Assembly: GCF_009730915.1 (NCBI RefSeq) | Contig: NC_052487.1 | Location: 248,001 to 312,000 of the forward strand | Source: Dioscorea cayenensis subsp. rotundata | Taxonomy: Eukaryota; Streptophyta; Magnoliopsida; Dioscoreales; Dioscoreaceae | Direction of reading: 5' to 3' | DNA: 64,000 nucleotides | Part shown: positions 1-11,849 of the stretch, in pieces | Numbering within the stretch: position 1 is the stretch's first letter | Layout: each line of letters opens with the position of its first letter | The notes under the pieces: generated by a model | Database searches by the model: none | Seen by the model: only the letters and a program-made list of their open reading frames with translations | Told to the model about the DNA's origin: nothing | Position numbers and translations under genes: made by a program

Positions 1-370
1 AATCAAGTGTGACAGAGTTTATACCTTCTATTTTGGCAATCAATTTCAGCACCTTCTTCTTGCACTTTGTACATAACATGTCTACTGCTACAACAGTTTT
101 CTGCAACAAAAGAGCATGACAGTTAGTACATTGCAGAACAGGAGGCAAAAGTGAGTGATCAAAATGAAAGGCCTGAAACAACAGAGAAAAGAAAAAAAAA
201 AAGGAGAAATATAGAAACTGACTTTTGGGGCCTGTGACATGATTTAGAAAAAAAAAAAAAAAAAGAAGTCTAGTAACAGGTCAAGTGAGGCAAGAGATGG
301 AAATGGAGATGGTTATACAATGTTATTATTTATAAAGTTTGCCCATGCCAGAATTTCTCACCATTTTCAT
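1..370 (-). CDS. Heavy-metal-associated (HMA) domain protein, HIPP/HPP-like, 5' part only
   Basis: This is the first part of a gene whose 3' end lies left of the window. Coding exon 1 is a 9-base micro-exon (362-370) encoding Met-Lys-Met. A GT-AG intron spans 101-361, and exon 2 runs from 100 to the window edge. The 36 visible residues begin MKMKTVVAVDMLCTKCKKK and continue with a typical HMA beta-alpha-beta start. The CxxC metal-binding pair sits in MLCTKC, after the strand KTVVAVDM, and is followed by a Lys-rich helix and a second strand INSVTLD. Plant proteins of this kind are small metallochaperone-like HPP/HIPP proteins, and HIPPs also end in a farnesylation CaaX box. That end is outside the window, so HPP and HIPP cannot be separated. 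The very short first exon is inferred from phase and splice sites. Confidence 0.72.
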
Positions 371-2329
371 CCTCAGTGAATTCTTATCCTCACTTGCATT
401 GCAAGTAAAAATTGACTGGACATTGGTTTAAAGGTACAAGTTGGCAATGGAAATAAATATCGGTCCATAGGCTCTTCATTATATGCACCTATGAATGCTT
501 GCTGACATTTATTGTGTACTTCTCATGCAGTTTGGCAGGAGAGAAGATAACCTTCTGCATCTGACACAATCTGGAGATTACATAACAACAAACCATATCA
601 AACTCATAGATACTTAAAAGGACTATGGAATTCAGTCCCATCCCATGAGAATAAGAATTAGCAAAGATTCCTGCTGATAAAGTATTAATTATCTAAAAAT
701 AAACCCTAAATAGAAGCCAGTAGGGCACAAGGTAGCAGCAAAAATTGGTATATATATATATATATATGACCAGATTATAATCAAGGACCGAATGGACACC
801 GAACATCCCTTCATTTAGGACTTGACAGCGTAACAGTTAGCAAATGGGTTCTCCTCTGGTTTTGGTTTGTGAGAATTGTCTGCTTGGACAGAGACAGGTG
901 TGCTCTCTGACAATCCTATCTCATTGCTACCTCCATTATTCATAGTCCAATCCAATTTGAATCAATAGATTCAAAAAACACAGTGAAAACTTCTCCACAA
1001 GATAAACCTATTTACTCTCCTATCCACTTGCTCACCTAAGCTTTGTTTAGTGTTCAGCCATTACTTGAATCAAATTCTGTTGACAATTAATGGGTGGTAA
1101 ACTTTCTTAGTTCCAAAGAATACTCACATTGACTTACCCCAAAGCTCATAGACAGACAACCAAAAACATAAAACTGATACATGCGGTTATGAAAAATGAT
1201 TTTTCTACAAGATGTATGGACACATCATATTCTTCCATTATTAACCTACTAATTTATTCAGCTACCCAGTGGCCATTTTCATGGGCTACATGTGGAGATT
1301 ATGGCAGTCCCTTTCTAAGTTAGGAATTCTACTACAGCTATAATATGACAAACAGTGGTTGTTCTATCACTTTCACGGGACTGGAAAAGACTCATCATCT
1401 TTATCGCCTTGAAGACATTGGAACAACGTACCCCACATCATACGGCGGACATTTCATGGTTCTAACACTTCTATAACAAATGAAATTGCAATGCTAGAAA
1501 TGTTCTTTAAGCATGCAGTTGGTTACACTCCTGGGTGCTAAAACTTAGTTATAATGCATTTTGTAATTACTGACCATGCATGCCATGCAACAAGAGTAAC
1601 TCAGACGTCTGCTCCAGTTCAGCACAAGGAGAAAGCTTTGGGCAGCTTCTGATCCCTTGATAAACTTCTGTGAAGACAATAAAAGAAGTTAGCATTCAGT
1701 TGTCTTAGTTCTAAAAATTAAAAAGTGTCATCCTACCTCCACAAGATGATATCATTAATCCTGATTTACCATGTAAATTCAAAAACCAACAATCAAGTCA
1801 ACCACAAAATTTTAGTATTGAGATTCTCTATTCATAGAGAATACTTGGTAGTTATCTCAAACACAAACGTGTAGCATGCCTTATTTCTTGGAGATAAACT
1901 GAGACGGAAATTTGGAAATTCTGCAACAATTTGATAGGTTATATATTTATGTTCCAAATAAACTGTTCATTACTGAGCCACCAGGAAGTAGCGCTACTAT
2001 AATTGTTGTTTGAGGAAATGCAATAAAAATAAAATGAAGTTCGACCAGACATCCTAGCAAGTTGGAGTTCTTAAAGAAGATGATTGGCACCACAAGAACA
2101 CTGCTCGTAAGCCAACCATTTTTGTCTTCAATGGCATCTGTGGATGTGAAAAGAAGAATTTGTTCAACTTTTCAGCCTGACATAGGACCAATAGAGATAA
2201 AACTAACATTATTTGAAGGACCACTGTATAGTGATTGAAGCTTACCAATTATAGATGATATCGAGGTGCTTTAAGGGGCCTCTCTCAAAAAAACAATGGT
2301 TGAAGGCGGAAGGTCTCTTCATGCTAATT
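371..2329. other. Spacer between HMA gene and IPK1; no gene seen
   Basis: This stretch holds the 5' flank of the leftward HMA gene and, on its right, the 3' UTR of IPK1 (roughly 2100-2329). It contains a short (TA)n tract at about 751-768 and A-rich runs near 190-265. The short open frames here match nothing I recognise and lack splice or codon support. Confidence 0.5.
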
Positions 2330-5300
2330 TTAGATCTGAATGTTTTCTGCACCTCCATCAAAATCACAAGGGCTTCCTCCATTCTCTCGATTCTCCACAT
2401 AAAATTTCACAATTTTCTGATCTAACTTATAGTGGTATACCATCTTCTCCAAGGGCTTTATATCCATATCAATGTAATTCGCCTGGTAAAAAAACTTAAA
2501 GATGTCATACTGCATAAATTAGTCTTAGAAGAAATTGGTACCAAAGCAAATTTTAAAGACAAGTCACATTCACAATTTGCTTATGGAGGCATGAAGATTA
2601 ATGAATATTGCATGTACCATTCCTTGGACAATTCACTTCATCAAAATAAATAACAGAAAATGAAGCTAAAAGAATTGAATCTCTAATGCAGGCAAAGCTG
2701 GCCAAGCAAATTGGGTCTTGCCTAATTGTTTGAGACTAGAGTAGCAATAAAAACAATGAAGACTTAATCAATCAAAAGCAAGACAAGTTAGAGCTATGAA
2801 ACTCATTATCAAGACTACCATGTTCTGAGAAACAATAAGAATAGTAGCATATGACAAAAATCATTTCACTGAATATTCAAATAACAAGAACATGAGCAGC
2901 AAGCAATTCCTGCAAGATTTTCAACAAGGTTACCAGAACATGTTTAATGAGGTGCTTCTCACGCATCACCAAAGTGCCTGTGTATTAAGCAACTAAAAAA
3001 GTATGGATACCTTGTATTCAAAATGCTGATTAGATGACCTGAGAGAGATACAATTAGATGTCAAGTCTCCACCTTCTTTGGGTCTAAAGCTGATCATAAG
3101 GCTACAATCCTTTGCCGTGGTGGCTGTAAGATACTCTCTCACAATTTTCAGGCTTTCCTCCAGTGAAAGAGAATGTAAAAGAGAATAACGATGCAACAGT
3201 GAAGCATCATCTAAACTTTCGCATACCAAGCAATGCTGACCAATAACATTGTAGTATGCATGAATTGCCCCTTCTATATCAATGGCATCAAGCTTCTGAG
3301 TGGCTAGAAGTTGATTCAGCATCCCAGACTTAAAAATTGCTTCTGACACAAGCTCAAGAAAGTTATCTAATTGGATACCAAAATCTCTCCGTATCAAGAC
3401 CTTAGTTCTATCTTCAGCAGCCTTCTTCATTTCCTGCAATTTCTTGGCTTCACATTCAATGCTGTCCATACCACCTCCCAAGCCTCCATAGATCAGAAAG
3501 CCATTAGAGAATATGCGAAAGTTGTTTTGAGGGGTTGCATAGAGTGATCTGATGGCAAGATTTATTCTTTCTACTGATCCAGAGAATAGATCAAGTGGGT
3601 CATACTCACTCAATTGTGATACCTGAAATTTGGGTTAAAAATAAGTCCATAGTGATTTATACTAATATAAACAGAGCATGTGCTGTGGAATCCACCACAA
3701 ACAAAATCACAGATTTCTAGCTAAATGGCATGAGGTGCTAATAACCTCCACATGAGACTATAAGAATAATACATGAAAAGCATAGAACTATGCATTGAAG
3801 TTAATTAGTGATGAAAATGATAGGTAGATGGCAAATCATCAGGAAAGAACGGCAATACTAATAACCTCCACATGAGACTATAAGAATAATACATGAAAAG
3901 CATAGAACTATGCATTGACGTTAATCAGTGATGAAAAAGATAGGTAGATGGCACCTCATCAGGCAAGAACCCCAGTACTAATAACCTCCACATGAGACTA
4001 TAAGAATAATACATGAAAAGCAAAGAAATATGCATTGAAGTTAATTAGGTATGAAAATGATAGGTAGATGCCACACCATCAGGCAAAAACGCCAGCTTTT
4101 TGTCTTTTTTTTTGTCTTTTAGTTACATCTGATATAATAATAAAAATAAAGTGAGGATGATCTGTACAAATTGTTCATGAAGTTAGCATTCCCAATTGTA
4201 GGACATTTCAAAAGAAAGAGAATTATAGTCAGAGAAGTTCTACACCTCTTTTTTATGAAGCTTCAAGAATTGATGCATTCTGAATCGTGTCACGCTCTTC
4301 TTTATGGCGTTTGCCTCAGAAATGAAATCTGAGCATGGAAGAAATCCACACTTGGGCTAGTCCAATTGAAAATAAGGGAGTGAGGTCCTATTAATAAAAC
4401 CATAAGTTTGAAACTAGATAAGTAATCAATTGACTGTTAAGTAAATGATGGTTAAAGAACACCTTTATTTCCACAGAAATGCAGGAACCTTCTTTGGATG
4501 CACCTGTAATGAAGATGGCAGCATTAGAAGCCAAGAAAAGGAGACAATTTTGTCTGGCAACAGAATATATCTAACAGGGCAAAAGAAATGGAAACTATTT
4601 ATTCAAATATCTTGTGTGATTATGTTGGTTCACAAACTTCTACAACCCACACCATAGTATGAAACAAAGAAGTTCTATTGGCAACAAGAAGCTCTATTGC
4701 ATCAAAGGAGATGGAGAATATTTATGGTGGTCCTGTTACAAACAGAGCATAGTTGTCAAAGGCGCTCCCGAAAGGCACACAAGGCTCAAAGGCTTGTGCC
4801 TTTATGCATGTCAGGTGGGTGGTGTCAAGAAGGCATGCGCCTCTGCGCCAAGTGAGGGCTTAGGTGCGCCTCCATAATATCTACCAATTTTGTTAGATTT
4901 TCTTATGTTTATTTTGACTTTTAATCTTATCCACACATCTGGGTGATTGAAAATAAAGAGCCTATATATAACTATAATATGTAATCAAAATCCACTTAAA
5001 ATTAAGGCAACCACAGCCAAATAGAACACAAAGCTTAGCACTTCAATTTGAGGCCATCAAAGGGAAAAAATAAGGCATCTAGTAGTTTGAGAACCTGCTT
5101 AATTCCTAGAGATGGTGATGATGAGAAGAAAATTTTGGAGATGATTGTTTAGATGAAGAGAATGATAGATTTGAAGAGAAAATTGATGATGTTGGTGGTG
5201 ATGATAATGATGATGGACCTTGATGATTTTGATGATAGTTACTAGAGTTTTTTATTCGAGTTAGGATGTAGGATTTGATGCATGTTATTGCATTTTTTAT

Positions 5301-7184
5301 TGAACATTTGAAAGTTATTTTGTATGTTATTATGTATGTTTTTATGTCTTCCATGATATTAATCTTTAGAACATTCTAAAAATTTAAAACATATAACATG
5401 AAAACTATTTTTCAATTTTTTTTTAATTAGTGCGCCTAGTGTTTCTTAAGCACACGCCTGCAAAGCGCAAGGCCCCAGGACACCTTGTGCCTAGATGTGC
5501 CTTACGCCTATGATAACTATGAAACAAAGAACACCATTATGATGACTCTAGTTAGATACATAAAAAATACATAAACTGGCATCCATGATTGTAGTCTCAA
5601 CATTCAAGTAATTCAAGTGCATCACATCTGTGAAATGTAGAAAATTCAAGACAAGCCTTTACCGCTGGGAAAAATAGAATGATCTGACATAAGAAGGGCA
5701 GAATCACATCGAAGATCAATTTCTGCAGCATCAACTCGCCAAGCAGGACGTTTATTATGGACATTCTTTTCAATGATCTTCAAAAATTCGCTAGACACAG
5801 AAACATACATCTGCCAAGTTTCAAGAAATAAATCCACATTTCAAGGAATTAATCCACCTTAGATTACATCCAACATTTGTTATAAGATTTTGAAGCAATA
5901 AATAACAAAACAGTAAAAATCAGAACACAATTGGAATAGAAGCTGTTTTAAAGAGATGAAATGATTAGATCAGGTGTCAAGTTAATGCGCAAATTCATTC
6001 ATAAGCATACTCATTTAAAGTGTGGGTGTAAGTAAAATTGCCAATAGAACCATACTTACTGACAGAAGGATCTACATACCAAGAAAATAACAATAGAATG
6101 CATTAATCACATCCACATTTTCTGCGAAGAAAGGGCCAGATAGAAACAACACAACGAAGTGAAAGGATGAAAAGGGGGCAGGTCTGTCCTAATAGATGTT
6201 ATTCTAATTAGGTTGACAAAATCCACACCTGAATTGACCAATATTGTTCTTACTTTGAGCTATCTCATGTTTGTCAACATAGAATATGATCAGGAATAGC
6301 TTAAAGCAAAATCTGAACAAAAAATACATTATTACCAGAAATGGAGAAAGATTACTATACCCCAGCATCCATATGCTCAGTGCCCAACAAAGGGTTCAAC
6401 ACAGTGGTCACAAAAGCTTGCTGAATGACTTTTTTGGATGTGGATTCCACAAGCTCTCCAATGGCGGCCCAAACAAGTTTCTCATGCACAGTTAGGACCT
6501 CACACTCTTCTGCACTCCGGGTTGCGCCTTTTTGAATCTTTTCCACTCGCAACACTTTGCCAAGCTTCTCATACACAACAAAGACTACGTGAATAATGAA
6601 ACCAAACTCTTAAGCATGCAAAAATCTAAATTTTGATCGAACTGTAAGAAAGACTAAAGAACAACAAGCACTAAACTTCTTCAGAACATTATGTCACCAA
6701 AATTGCAACTTTCTAGCTAATTTATTTTGAACATTAAAACAACAACAATTTAGATAGAAATCAGATTCAAGTGCAGCAGAGCAGGCAAGGATGACAGCAA
6801 AAAGGGGAAACTCCACCAAAATAATTTAATTCAATAAATTATAAACCAATAACAAATACGGTCTAAATCCAAACGAAGAAAAAAAAAAGTCTTCATTGTT
6901 GCATCACAGAAATCAACAAAAATCCACAAACTAAACACGAATTTCAGCTTTAAAACAGCAAAACAAATCATTCACAAACTCCAGCAAACCAAAGAGAATA
7001 GAATCCAGCAAGAAATCAAACCAAAAAAAAATAAAAAATGAAATCACAAATCACAAAGACCGAATCAAGAATCAAACAATACCAAAGCAGGAGAAGAACC
7101 ACAATAACCGAGGACCAAATTGGCGGCGCCCTCTCCTTTATAGAACCAATCGTTCGCATCCTCAGCTCCCAAGATCATCGCCAT
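2330..7184 (-). CDS. IPK1: Inositol-pentakisphosphate 2-kinase
   Basis: Phosphorylates the 2-position of inositol pentakisphosphate to make phytate (InsP6), the last step of phytate synthesis. Seven exons join in phase: 7083-7184, 6361-6567, 5663-5810, 4463-4503, 4246-4356, 3011-3622 and 2330-2482, giving 457 residues, the usual plant size. The start MAMILGAEDANDW with GEGAANLVL (nucleotide-binding loop) matches plant IPK1. Exons 4/5 rebuild the conserved box VEIKPKCGFLP and RFRMHQ. Exon 6 has SEYDPLDLFSGS, TPQNNFR and the DCSLMISF segment with the catalytic Asp. The last exon has IDMDIKPLEKM, the metal-binding DxDxKP motif. The 41-bp fourth exon is easy to miss. Intron 3 carries a hAT-like insertion and intron 5 a 120-bp tandem triplication, but all exons are intact. 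The start is set by family alignment and by the absence of another good upstream Met. Confidence 0.95.
3738..4094. repeat. Tandem triplication, 120-bp unit, in IPK1 intron 5
   Basis: Three near-identical head-to-tail copies start at about 3738, 3858 and 3978 with an exact 120-bp period. Each begins with taataacctccacatgagac, contains aataatacatgaaaagca and ends near gatggca..catcagg. They differ at only a few positions, so the array is young or homogenised. The third copy runs into unique sequence near 4094. Confidence 0.95.
4748..5521 (+). mobile_element. Non-autonomous hAT-like DNA transposon in IPK1 intron 3
   Basis: The left end CATAGTTGTCAAAGGCG and the right end, read on the other strand as CATAGTTATCATAGGCG, form imperfect terminal inverted repeats that continue for about 40 bp of AGGC-rich sequence. 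The element is flanked by 8-bp near-identical repeats (aaacagag at 4740-4747, aaacaaag at 5522-5529), the target-site duplication length of the hAT superfamily. An Asp/Glu-rich open stretch near 5110-5225 on the + strand may be a relic of a transposase C-terminus. At 774 bp the element cannot encode a full transposase. The TSD mismatch and diverged ends suggest an older insertion. Confidence 0.75.
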
Positions 7185-8249
7185 CGGAATCCAAACTCTG
7201 AGAAATCTCAAAGCGATCACCGACCTGAAGAAATCGAAGAGAAGAGGCCGAGATCTTGAGGCGCGGGAACAGGGTTCTTGTGAGGTTCTGACGAAGCCGA
7301 GATAGCCGTCCATTCCAAGATGGACGGTCAAGATCAGCTGTCCACGTGGCAGTATCAAGGAATCAGCACCAACAAAGCACTCAAGCCAGTAATGGGCCCG
7401 GCCCACTACCGAAAGGTCCTTGGAAATTAGCTTATTTATTTATATAAAAGAAATTTTAAAAATTCCAATTTTTATAGTTTTTTAAATTTTTTCTCGGACA
7501 TAAAAAAAATTATTTAGTGGTTAAAATCATTTCTTAGTATTGATGCTAGTCAGATCAGTGAATTAATCACTTTGAGATTAGCATATGACAGCAAAACAGC
7601 AAAAACTCATCAAGTTCAACAATCACATTAAAAAAAAAAAATTGCAAGGGAACTAAGCAAATAGTTTCTAATAAATTAATCACTCATATCCCACCACTTA
7701 CAAACATATCTTGAAAATTCATATAAATTATATTTTTTATAAAATTAATAAAAAAATCATGGGCTAGTTCACTAGCAGCTATCCGTACTTGTGATTGAGA
7801 TCTCAAATTTAAATCTCTCAGTTTACAATTAACTTTCAGAGTTGTATGGCCAGAATTTATCACTTGTCGCTTTTATAAAAAAAATATTTTTTTAAATTAA
7901 AAAATTTGAATTTCTTGAAAAAATAATAATTTTGTGGTAGTTTAGACTCTCAGAGTAGACATATTAAATCAAGATAAAAGCTTGTGTGGTATTACTTCTG
8001 TGCATATCATTTGATTATTGAGATGTTTGTGATTTTTTTTTTAAAAAAAATAAATAAATAAAAAATGGAACAGAGATTCCATTCATGATTCATTTTCCAT
8101 GCCACCATTCCTGAGCTATCCTCTAGTGCTGGCCTGCAAACTCCAGAAGCTGTACCAATCAGCAAAAATAAGCAAATAAATAACAAAGGCATGACTCAGT
8201 TTATAGAGTCTTCCATTTTTGTGAACCTGTTTCTCCTTGTTGCTGAACA
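7185..8249. promoter_or_regulatory. Head-to-head spacer of IPK1 and LPP-epsilon, with paired GGCCCA/TGGGCC motifs
   Basis: The two genes diverge from this 1.07-kb spacer. Close to IPK1, at about 7391-7404, lies a paired site-II-like motif (atgggcccggcccac), a plant promoter element of housekeeping genes. A SINE-like sequence sits at about 7755-7890, and the rest is AT-rich. A shared bidirectional promoter is not implied, because the distance is large. Confidence 0.45.
7755..7890 (+). mobile_element. Degenerate tRNA-derived SINE-like copy
   Basis: The segment starts gggctagttcactagcagct (box-A-like) and about 35 bases later has gagatctcaaatttaaatc (weak box-B-like). It then has ctctcagtttacaat and cagagttgtatggcca. 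The same order occurs, with better promoter boxes, on the minus strand at 32165-32312 (ctctcaacttacaaa, gagagttgtattgcca), so both look like one SINE family. An A/T-rich tail follows. Confidence 0.5.
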
Positions 8250-10547
8250 ATGTCAATGGCTCTTCTATCCTCTTCCTCACTTCATCTCCCACAAAAAAGA
8301 TTCAATCTTTTCCATCCTAATCGCTTGCAGATCTGTAAAAATCCCATTTTGATGACTGGGTTTGTCTCAAAAAAGCAGTTTTTGGGTGGACTTGGGAGTT
8401 CTTATCAGAAGAGCATGGAAATGTTGGCAAGGGTTGAAAAGTATGGTGGTGGTGGTGTTGCTGAGAAGGAGGCTGAGGCTGAGGCTGTTTTGGGTGATGC
8501 CCAGTTGGGGAAATTTGAAGCTATTCTTAATAAATTGGTTGGTTTTTGTTTTTGTCAGTGTTTTTTTTTTTAAGTTCACTTGTTCAAAGCTTGAATGGTT
8601 GAATGGATGAATTGGTGATTTGGTTTATTGGATATTGATGTGGAAACTGAATTGAAATTGTTTACTTGATTCTGCTCAAAAGAAACTTGCATGATGTATA
8701 GGTGTAAGCCTTGATGAATGTATTCCTTAGTGACAATGTCTTCTATGTTCATTGGCCTCAAATGGTTGTACAAGAGAGCAGTGAATGAAGAAATTTGTCT
8801 ATGATTTGATCATCAGTGGAATTGGTAATAAATTAGTGGCATTCATAAATTTGTAGGAACTTTGAGCTGTTATGAAACCATTGACTGAAATTGAAGTCTC
8901 TTACAAAATCATTTATATTGTAAAGAGATCTACTTCCTTATTTTTCGTGGATATGAACTTTCAAGATTGTGAATTAAGTCTTCATGATCAAATTCATTAT
9001 GGATAATGTCTTCTATGCTCATTGACCATAAGTGGCAGGACGAAAGTGCTTTGGATAAAGAAACTCTTCTATGATTAAACTGTTAGTGTAATGGTAATGA
9101 ATTGGTAGCCTAGACAAATTTGTGAGTTTTGAGTTTTCACAATTCCATCGACTGAAAGTGATCTCTCGTGCATAATCATTTATATTACAATAAAATCTGG
9201 TTCTTTTTCCTTATAAGCATGAATGTCTTATAAGTGGCAGGACAAGAATGCATTTGTTGAAGGATCTCTTCTATGATTTGATCATCAGGGTAATGGTAAC
9301 AAATGATGATATTGATTAAATCTCTCATAGATTCATTGTTAGCTTTCACTTATCTACTTAGCTCTGTCCACAATGTTCTATACTAAGAAGAGTCTCTAAT
9401 ACCTTCCAAATGAATAGTTTTCCGGTTGTTTTTACCACATCTTTTTGTTCATTGAACTCTTCTGCTTTGTCGCGATTGAGATGCATTGAGAACATGCTCT
9501 TTATCATCTTTGAATAATTTTTAGCTTATAAATTCTTAACATTTTGTTACCATCCATCCCTCATTACATAAATTCAACAAACTAACTGTTACAGTTTTCA
9601 TCTAAAAAATTCCTCAGTATATCTTTAGCCAGTCATTTATAAAGTTTCATTTTATGTTTGTGTCAGAGCAAATGGCTAGTAGCTTGTCTATTTGGTCTGT
9701 ACATTCTATGGAGGCATGATGGTGAAGCTTTGTGGGCTGCAATGGGCTCAGTCGTTAATTCATGGCTGTCAATAACTCTAAAGCAGATACTAAATCATCA
9801 GAGACCGGTTTCTGCACTTAGATCTGATCCCGGAATGCCATCTTCGCATGCCCAATCAATCTTCTATATAGCTGTTTTGGGCATTCTTTCATGTAAGCCT
9901 GACTGAACAATACACCATCATATAATGACTTATAAGGAGTGGTCATTTTTGTTCATACAGGGCCTATATTTTTCCTGTAAAGCATATGTTTGAATCTACA
10001 ACAAAATGCTGTAATTGCTTCTGTTTGCCAAATCCTGGCTTTGTTTTTCTTCCATATTGAACTTTAATTCCTCCACATAAAATTCTCCGTTCTTGCAATT
10101 TCCATTGATTTGAATGTTAAATGTTATAACATTTGCTCTTTTTATACCTTGCAGTATTTCAATGGATGGGAACCAACTTGTTTACAGTGTCAATGGGGGC
10201 CTTCATCTTAATTTCCGGCTCATATCTTGTAAGCCTTCTTCATCTGATTGCCAAATGCAAGTTTACCGAAATCTGTCATACGATTTTTATGTTCATTTTT
10301 TTTCTTTAAACATTCGCAGACATGGCTACGAGTATCACAGCAACTACATACAACTAGTCAAGTCTTGGTCGGCGCGATACTAGGATCATCCTGTGCTATT
10401 TCCTGGTTCTGGCTATGGCATGCATTTGTACTCAAGGCATTCATTTCATCGATATGGGTCCGGGTCATCGTCGTTCTTGGTTCAGCAGCATTCTGCATCG
10501 CCTTCACGTTCTATGTAGTTCGAGAATGGCTCATTGATGAACTATAA
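8250..10547 (+). CDS. LPPE: Lipid phosphate phosphatase epsilon, chloroplastic (PAP2 family)
   Basis: Dephosphorylates phosphatidic acid to diacylglycerol in the plastid envelope. Four exons (8250-8537, 9667-9892, 10155-10228, 10320-10547) encode 271 residues. The first 60 or so form a Ser- and basic-rich transit peptide. The PAP2/LPP signature is split over exons: a K..RP element in LKQILNHQRP, PSSH in DPGMPSSHAQS, and a third element around RVSQQLHTTSQV with its His. Hydrophobic spans (LVACLFGLYIL, TVSMGAFILISGSYL, VRVIVVLGSAAFCIAFTFYV) fit a multi-pass membrane protein. SKWLVA, LRSDPGMPSSHAQS and TWLRVSQ match Arabidopsis LPPepsilon closely. Intron 1 has degenerate tandem repeats. The 3' coding end and UTR are duplicated just downstream. 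Confidence 0.93.
8733..9310 (+). repeat. Degenerate tandem repeat, about 2.3 units of ~260 bp, in LPPE intron 1
   Basis: Units begin near 8733 (gacaatgtcttctatgttcattgg), 9004 (ataatgtcttctatgctcattg) and, partial, 9225 (atgtcttataagtggcagg). Shared blocks include ctatgatttgatcatcag.g.aatggtaa, gactgaaa.tga..tctc and aatcatttatatt. Divergence is clear, so this is older than the IPK1 triplication. Confidence 0.8.
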
Positions 10548-11032
10548 ATTAACACAATGCCATTGCTTAATTTATCATACATGTTAAACATGACAGATTC
10601 AAATGAAATGAAATGAAATGAATGCAGTTATTTTTACACACTCTTTTAATTCATACTCTCTAAATGTGATCATATTGGTTTTTTTTTTCTGCTGTTATTT
10701 GTCAACATCCTCAAAATATGAAAACATGTGAACTCTGATCCAGAGAAAATCATTTATGCAACATTCTGTATCGCCTTCGCGTTCTATGTAGTTCGAGAAT
10801 GACTCATTGATGAACTATAAATTAACACAATGCCATTGCTTAATTTATCATACATGTTAAACATGACAGATTCAAAAGAAATGAAATGAATGAATGCAGT
10901 TATTTTTACACACTCTTTTGATTCATACTCTCTAAATGTGATCATATTGGTTTTTTTTTTCTGCTGTTATTTGTCAACATCCTCAAAATATGAAAACATA
11001 TGAACTCTGATCCAGCGAAAATCATTTATGCA
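10488..11032 (+). repeat. Tandem duplication (~272 bp) of the LPPE 3' coding end plus 3' UTR
   Basis: Copy 1 (about 10488-10760) contains the last ~20 codons, the stop and the UTR of LPPE. Copy 2 (about 10761-11032) repeats all of it, including the coding tail and stop, then aaattaacacaatgccattgc and catcctcaaaatatgaaaaca. The copies differ by a handful of substitutions and a short ATGAA-repeat length difference. Copy 2 lies behind the functional stop and so is non-coding in this gene. Confidence 0.93.
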
Positions 11033-11484
11033 AATTTAATGACTTAGAAAATCATTGAACAAACAGACAGCCAAACAAACAAACATGATCCTTTATGCAT
11101 GCTTCTTGACTTCTTTTTCTACATCAATTGCCAAACTAGTTAATCAAGACCACAAGTTCAACTAGAGGATGAGAATGAGCAAGATCCGTGTATGGATTGA
11201 ATTGATTGATTTAATTAATCAACATGGACTTTATATGCTTGGAAGCATCACTTTTTTACCAACACTCCATGTGTGCCCAACTCTCCATTTTTCCAATCCT
11301 TATCCCACATCATAACAATTATATAAAAAATATAAAACATATTTTTTAGCAGTGAAAACCAGGATAAATTCAGAATTAAATTCAATTTTTCTTTATAATA
11401 ATCTAATTACTGTTAATCAACTTTAATGTTCTTGTAATTTCAACCAATTGCATGCTGCCACGTTTTAGTTCTACTTGTTCAGTT

Positions 11485-11590
11485 TGTGACACGTGTCACA
11501 ACAGGCTCTCTTCCCTGCCACGTGGGAAAGTATAGTGTCCCACGTGTTGAGTTCTGAGTCCAATGTCACGAGATCCACACGTGATTCTTT
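11485..11590 (+). promoter_or_regulatory. Cluster of four palindromic G-boxes (CACGTG) upstream of the AGPase large-subunit gene
   Basis: Perfect CACGTG cores occur at 11490-11495 (in gacacgtgtc), 11519-11524 (gccacgtggg), 11541-11546 (cccacgtgttg) and 11578-11583 (cacacgtgat), 265-360 bp before the start codon. Three carry ABRE-type flanks. G-box/ABRE sites bind bZIP and bHLH factors. A W-box-like ttgact follows at about 11589. ABA- and sugar-responsive expression is inferred from motifs and from known regulation of some AGPase large-subunit genes. Confidence 0.75.
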
Positions 11591-11849
11591 GACTGCCGCC
11601 AAATAATCAGAGAACTTAACTGAAATATCCTACCAGACTTACTACACCACTAGACCATTTCAATATTAATTTAAACTATTCATTAAAAATAATAATAATT
11701 TTATTTATGAAATATATCGTGAACAAAATCACATGCTTAATACTTTTTCATCACTTTCTCAGCTGAAACTGAAAAACACTGGAAACTGTTCTCTTTAAAA
11801 GGACTTCAGAGTCTTGCTCTGGTTTTTGAGTAGAAAAACAGAGAAAGTG

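Noticed and set aside
5106-5354. 82-codon minus-strand frame in IPK1 intron 3
   Set aside because: Lies inside the hAT-like element; the Ser/His-rich tail is the reverse of an acidic GAT/GAA-rich stretch.
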